Positions 63,827 to 64,000 of a stretch of DNA of 64,000 nucleotides are shown piece after piece; within the stretch, counting starts at the first letter, position 1; the number at the start of each line of letters is the position of its first letter. Source of the DNA: Shinella zoogloeoides (GTDB taxonomy: Bacteria; Pseudomonadota; Alphaproteobacteria; Rhizobiales; Rhizobiaceae); NCBI RefSeq assembly GCF_020883495.1, contig NZ_CP086610.1, positions 2,647,501-2,711,500 on the forward strand. The letters run 5' to 3'. Below the pieces are notes generated by a model. It did no database searches. It was not told the DNA's origin and worked only from the letters and a program-made list of their open reading frames with translations. Both the position numbers and the translations under genes were made by a program.

Positions 63827-64000
63827 TCAGGGATGGGTTTCGGGAGAGATGATGTCGAGCGCGGGGAAATAGGAGCGGTAACGCGCCGCATCGCGGGTGA
63901 GGAGCCGATGGGAACGGGCGACGGCATGGGCGCCGACGAGGAAGTCCGGCAGCGTGCGCTCGCGCAGGCCGCCCGCCCGGCGATAGGCGTAATGCGCCTT
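63827..64000 (-). CDS. PIN-domain toxin (VapC type), 5' end outside window
   Basis: The last 57 codons of a PIN-domain ribonuclease. The visible end reads [20 protein letters not shown] and [19 protein letters not shown]; the Asp residues in [10 protein letters not shown] and LTRDAARY are the third and fourth acidic positions of the PIN active site. The catalytic N terminus and any antitoxin gene lie beyond the right edge. It ends ten bases before ruvA, so read-through between a toxin-antitoxin unit and ruvAB is likely. The VapC call rests on the C-terminal half only. Confidence 0.75.
   Translation of the reverse strand, partial: KAHYAYRRAGGLRERTLPDFLVGAHAVARSHRLLTRDAARYRSYFPALDIISPETHP

Overview
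The window comes from a high-G+C alphaproteobacterial chromosome, most likely Rhizobiaceae (order Rhizobiales/Hyphomicrobiales). Evidence for this is CtrA, ChpT and SciP together, a DUF1134/EipA gene, a sigma-32 gene with an alphaproteobacterial heat-shock type promoter, GANTC sites before ctrA, and the block ruvA-ruvB / ybgC-tolQRAB-pal-cpoB-tilS-ftsH-glmM. Genus cannot be fixed by reading alone. Both window edges cut genes: an ABC permease on the left and a PIN-domain toxin on the right.

Layout. 1-5101: a minus-strand sugar-type (CUT2) ABC uptake operon with two tandem substrate-binding proteins, an M20 amidohydrolase and a ROK repressor with a palindromic operator candidate. 5139-5313: fossils of two insertion sequences. 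5363-17787: a type I secretion operon encoding a 2455-residue haem peroxidase with RTX repeats, its ABC exporter, a second RTX protein with an N-terminal membrane segment, and the HlyD-type adaptor. 18068-20118: a divergent NarL-type two-component pair. 20347-21282: a lytic transglycosylase.

21508-27400: a small genomic island next to tRNA-Met(CAU). A 13-bp direct repeat of the tRNA 3' end bounds it. It carries a serine recombinase, an HNH/AP2-like protein and a truncated DUF488 gene, and an IS21-family element sits inside it. The recombinase frame runs into the tRNA, and joining the two 13-bp copies would extend it into an otherwise orphan open frame at the left end. Integration may therefore change the C terminus of the recombinase.

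27533-39736: core genes including a cell-cycle cluster: mnmA, a LuxR-type regulator, sciP, fliJ, ctrA (with a dense GANTC cluster and CtrA-like sites), an orphan receiver, chpT, eipA, then rluD-type and trmH-type genes and rpoH. 39813-49309: an Ala/Glu/Pro-rich membrane protein, purA, an EamA transporter, serA-serC with a structured serC leader, and two outer-membrane beta-barrel genes. 49557-63816: glmM, ftsH, tilS, cpoB, pal, tolBARQ, ybgC, a membrane protein, ruvB and ruvA.

The genes connect in three ways. ChpT, CtrA and SciP form a phosphorelay and inhibitor set. TTAACCAT-type CtrA half-sites also occur before pal, tolQ and an outer-membrane gene, suggesting that envelope constriction is timed with the cell cycle. 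The two-component pair is placed to control the secreted peroxidase. All functional calls rest on sequence motifs read by eye; no database search was run.
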